From IMG/VR virus record IMGVR_UViG_3300032053_002905, positions 1 to 29,511 of that record: a stretch of DNA of 29,511 nucleotides; one strand, given 5' to 3'. This document shows positions 28,880 through 29,511 of the stretch, in pieces. Each line of letters opens with the position of its first letter. The first letter of the stretch is position 1. The stretch is from a virus. The translations under genes and the position numbers were made by a program. Below the pieces are notes generated by a model. It was not told the DNA's origin and did no database searches. It saw only the letters and a program-made list of their open reading frames with translations.

Positions 28880-28914
28880 TTCCCCTCCCTTATGACGTTT
28901 CCCTTACTAGCCCC
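28875..28914 (-). repeat. Shared gene-linker repeat, copy C
   Basis: The sequence GGGAAACGTCATAAGGGAGG followed by GGAAGTGAAG covers the end of the 109-aa gene and the start of the 75-aa gene. Here GAAACGTCATAA encodes the final Glu-Thr-Ser-stop, while in copies A and B the same bases are non-coding. Confidence 0.85.
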
Positions 28915-29219
28915 GATACTTTTATTTGCCCATCTTCTTTGCACCAGCTAACCCTCTCCCAGTCCCAATCATTCGCCAAGACGAGTCCCACTATGTCAGC
29001 GCAATCCCTTACGTTCACAGCAGACTTGAAGCCCCAGCAATCTTCGCCAGGCCCTGGCATATCTCCGTTAGCTAAAACATTTTCTACTGGGTGTTCACAA
29101 TGCGATTCGCCTTCAAAACAAGCCGAGCCCTCGCACCTGAGATACCTACAGAATCCGCATAAATCCCAGTCAATCTCCCCAGCTAAGACAATGTAAATTT
29201 TACGGTCTACCTTCTTCAT
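28890..29219 (-). CDS. Cys-rich small protein, 109 aa
   Basis: The product has eight Cys (21, 24, 29, 34, 41, 61, 73, 93), five of them in DLCGFCRYLRCEGSACFEGE and the following HCEHP. The clustered pattern suggests one or two metal sites, perhaps like phage proteins with a CxxC...C knuckle. The rest is mixed (VRDCADIVGLVLANDWDWER). A CAGGGAGGGGAA site precedes the ATG. Function is unknown. Confidence 0.65.
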   Translation of the reverse strand: MKKVDRKIYIVLAGEIDWDLCGFCRYLRCEGSACFEGESHCEHPVENVLANGDMPGPGEDCWGFKSAVNVRDCADIVGLVLANDWDWERVSWCKEDGQIKVSGLVRETS

Positions 29220-29253
29220 TTCCCCTCCCTGTTATCCCTTCGCCCCTGAACAG

Positions 29254-29511
29254 TTAAGGCAATTTCCCGCTTAGCGGCTTTAGGCGGCAGATAGGGCAAT
29301 CCTTCTCAAGCCCGCTATGACTCCATTCTTCTCCGTGACTGTCTACATAAATGTGCGGTGCAGGGTTGCAGATAGGGCAATCCACCTGTTTGCCCTCGTG
29401 CCTAATCCATGGGTAATCTGCCTCATAGCATTGACGGCCTTTAGTTTCTCTCTTATCACGAGAGTAATGATATGGCTCGCTTATCTTGTCGAACTGGGAT
29501 TGGAGTCGCCA
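29254..29511 (-). CDS. Double CPIC zinc-motif protein, 5' end cut off by the window
   Basis: The frame is open from the right edge, giving 85 residues to the TAA at 29254. It contains QVDCPICNPAPHIYVDSHGE then LEKDCPICRLKPLSGKLP. The two CPIC knuckles 24 residues apart, with His residues between them, look like a zinc-binding module. The N-terminus is outside the window. It belongs to the same run of small Cys-containing genes. Confidence 0.65.
   Translation of the reverse strand, partial: WRLQSQFDKISEPYHYSRDKRETKGRQCYEADYPWIRHEGKQVDCPICNPAPHIYVDSHGEEWSHSGLEKDCPICRLKPLSGKLP

Overview
The window is a contiguous piece of a tailed-phage (siphovirus-type) genome or prophage. Every supportable gene lies on the minus strand, so transcription runs from position 29511 towards 1. 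Genes are tightly packed, with many ATGA, TTGA or TAGTG stop-start overlaps. Shine-Dalgarno sites are canonical and the code is standard, so the host is a bacterium, but nothing here identifies it. No integrase, replication, repressor or lysis gene is visible, and no stretch longer than about 180 bases lacks a gene.

Layout in transcription order. (1) 29511-26083, regulatory and accessory genes: a cut-off zinc-motif protein, two small Cys-rich proteins, a C5-cytosine methyltransferase whose gene carries a long second reading frame, a phage radical-SAM protein and a small helix-turn-helix protein. Several of these genes are joined by a repeated linker. (2) 26071-25434: a strong sigma70-like promoter followed at once by an intrinsic terminator, then very small genes with another terminator. 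This looks like a late-operon leader. (3) 25437-21457, packaging: a 30-aa zinc ribbon, a tiny hydrophobic ORF, a ParB-like protein, a second cytosine methyltransferase, terminase small and large subunits and an HNH endonuclease. (4) 21473-13468, head: portal, a DnaJ-like zinc-finger ORF, head morphogenesis protein, a structured RNA plus terminator, a prohead protease with a probable scaffold region, two tandem decoration proteins and the Mu gpT-like major capsid protein. (5) 13411-9006: virion-associated proteins, including a five-unit repeat protein (41 aa/123 nt) and a 715-aa protein of about 33 short repeats. (6) 9009-7575: connector, closure, HK97-gp10-like and tail-terminator proteins. 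(7) 7559-2162, tail: two tandem major tail proteins, tail chaperones joined by a canonical -1 frameshift site, tape measure and distal tail protein. (8) 2159-1: two small unknowns, then a deacetylase, a SAM methyltransferase and a glycosyltransferase, where receptor-binding genes would usually be expected.

The genes form a complete packaging, head, neck and tail assembly line. Orphan DNA methyltransferases probably mask the phage DNA, and a sugar-modifying cassette follows the tail genes. The most notable signals are the overprinted frame in the cytosine methyltransferase gene, the promoter-terminator leader downstream of a helix-turn-helix gene, the structured RNA upstream of the protease, the CCCTTTA frameshift site, the probable frame break at the portal/zinc-finger junction, and the 123-nt repeat array with a period-three allele pattern.
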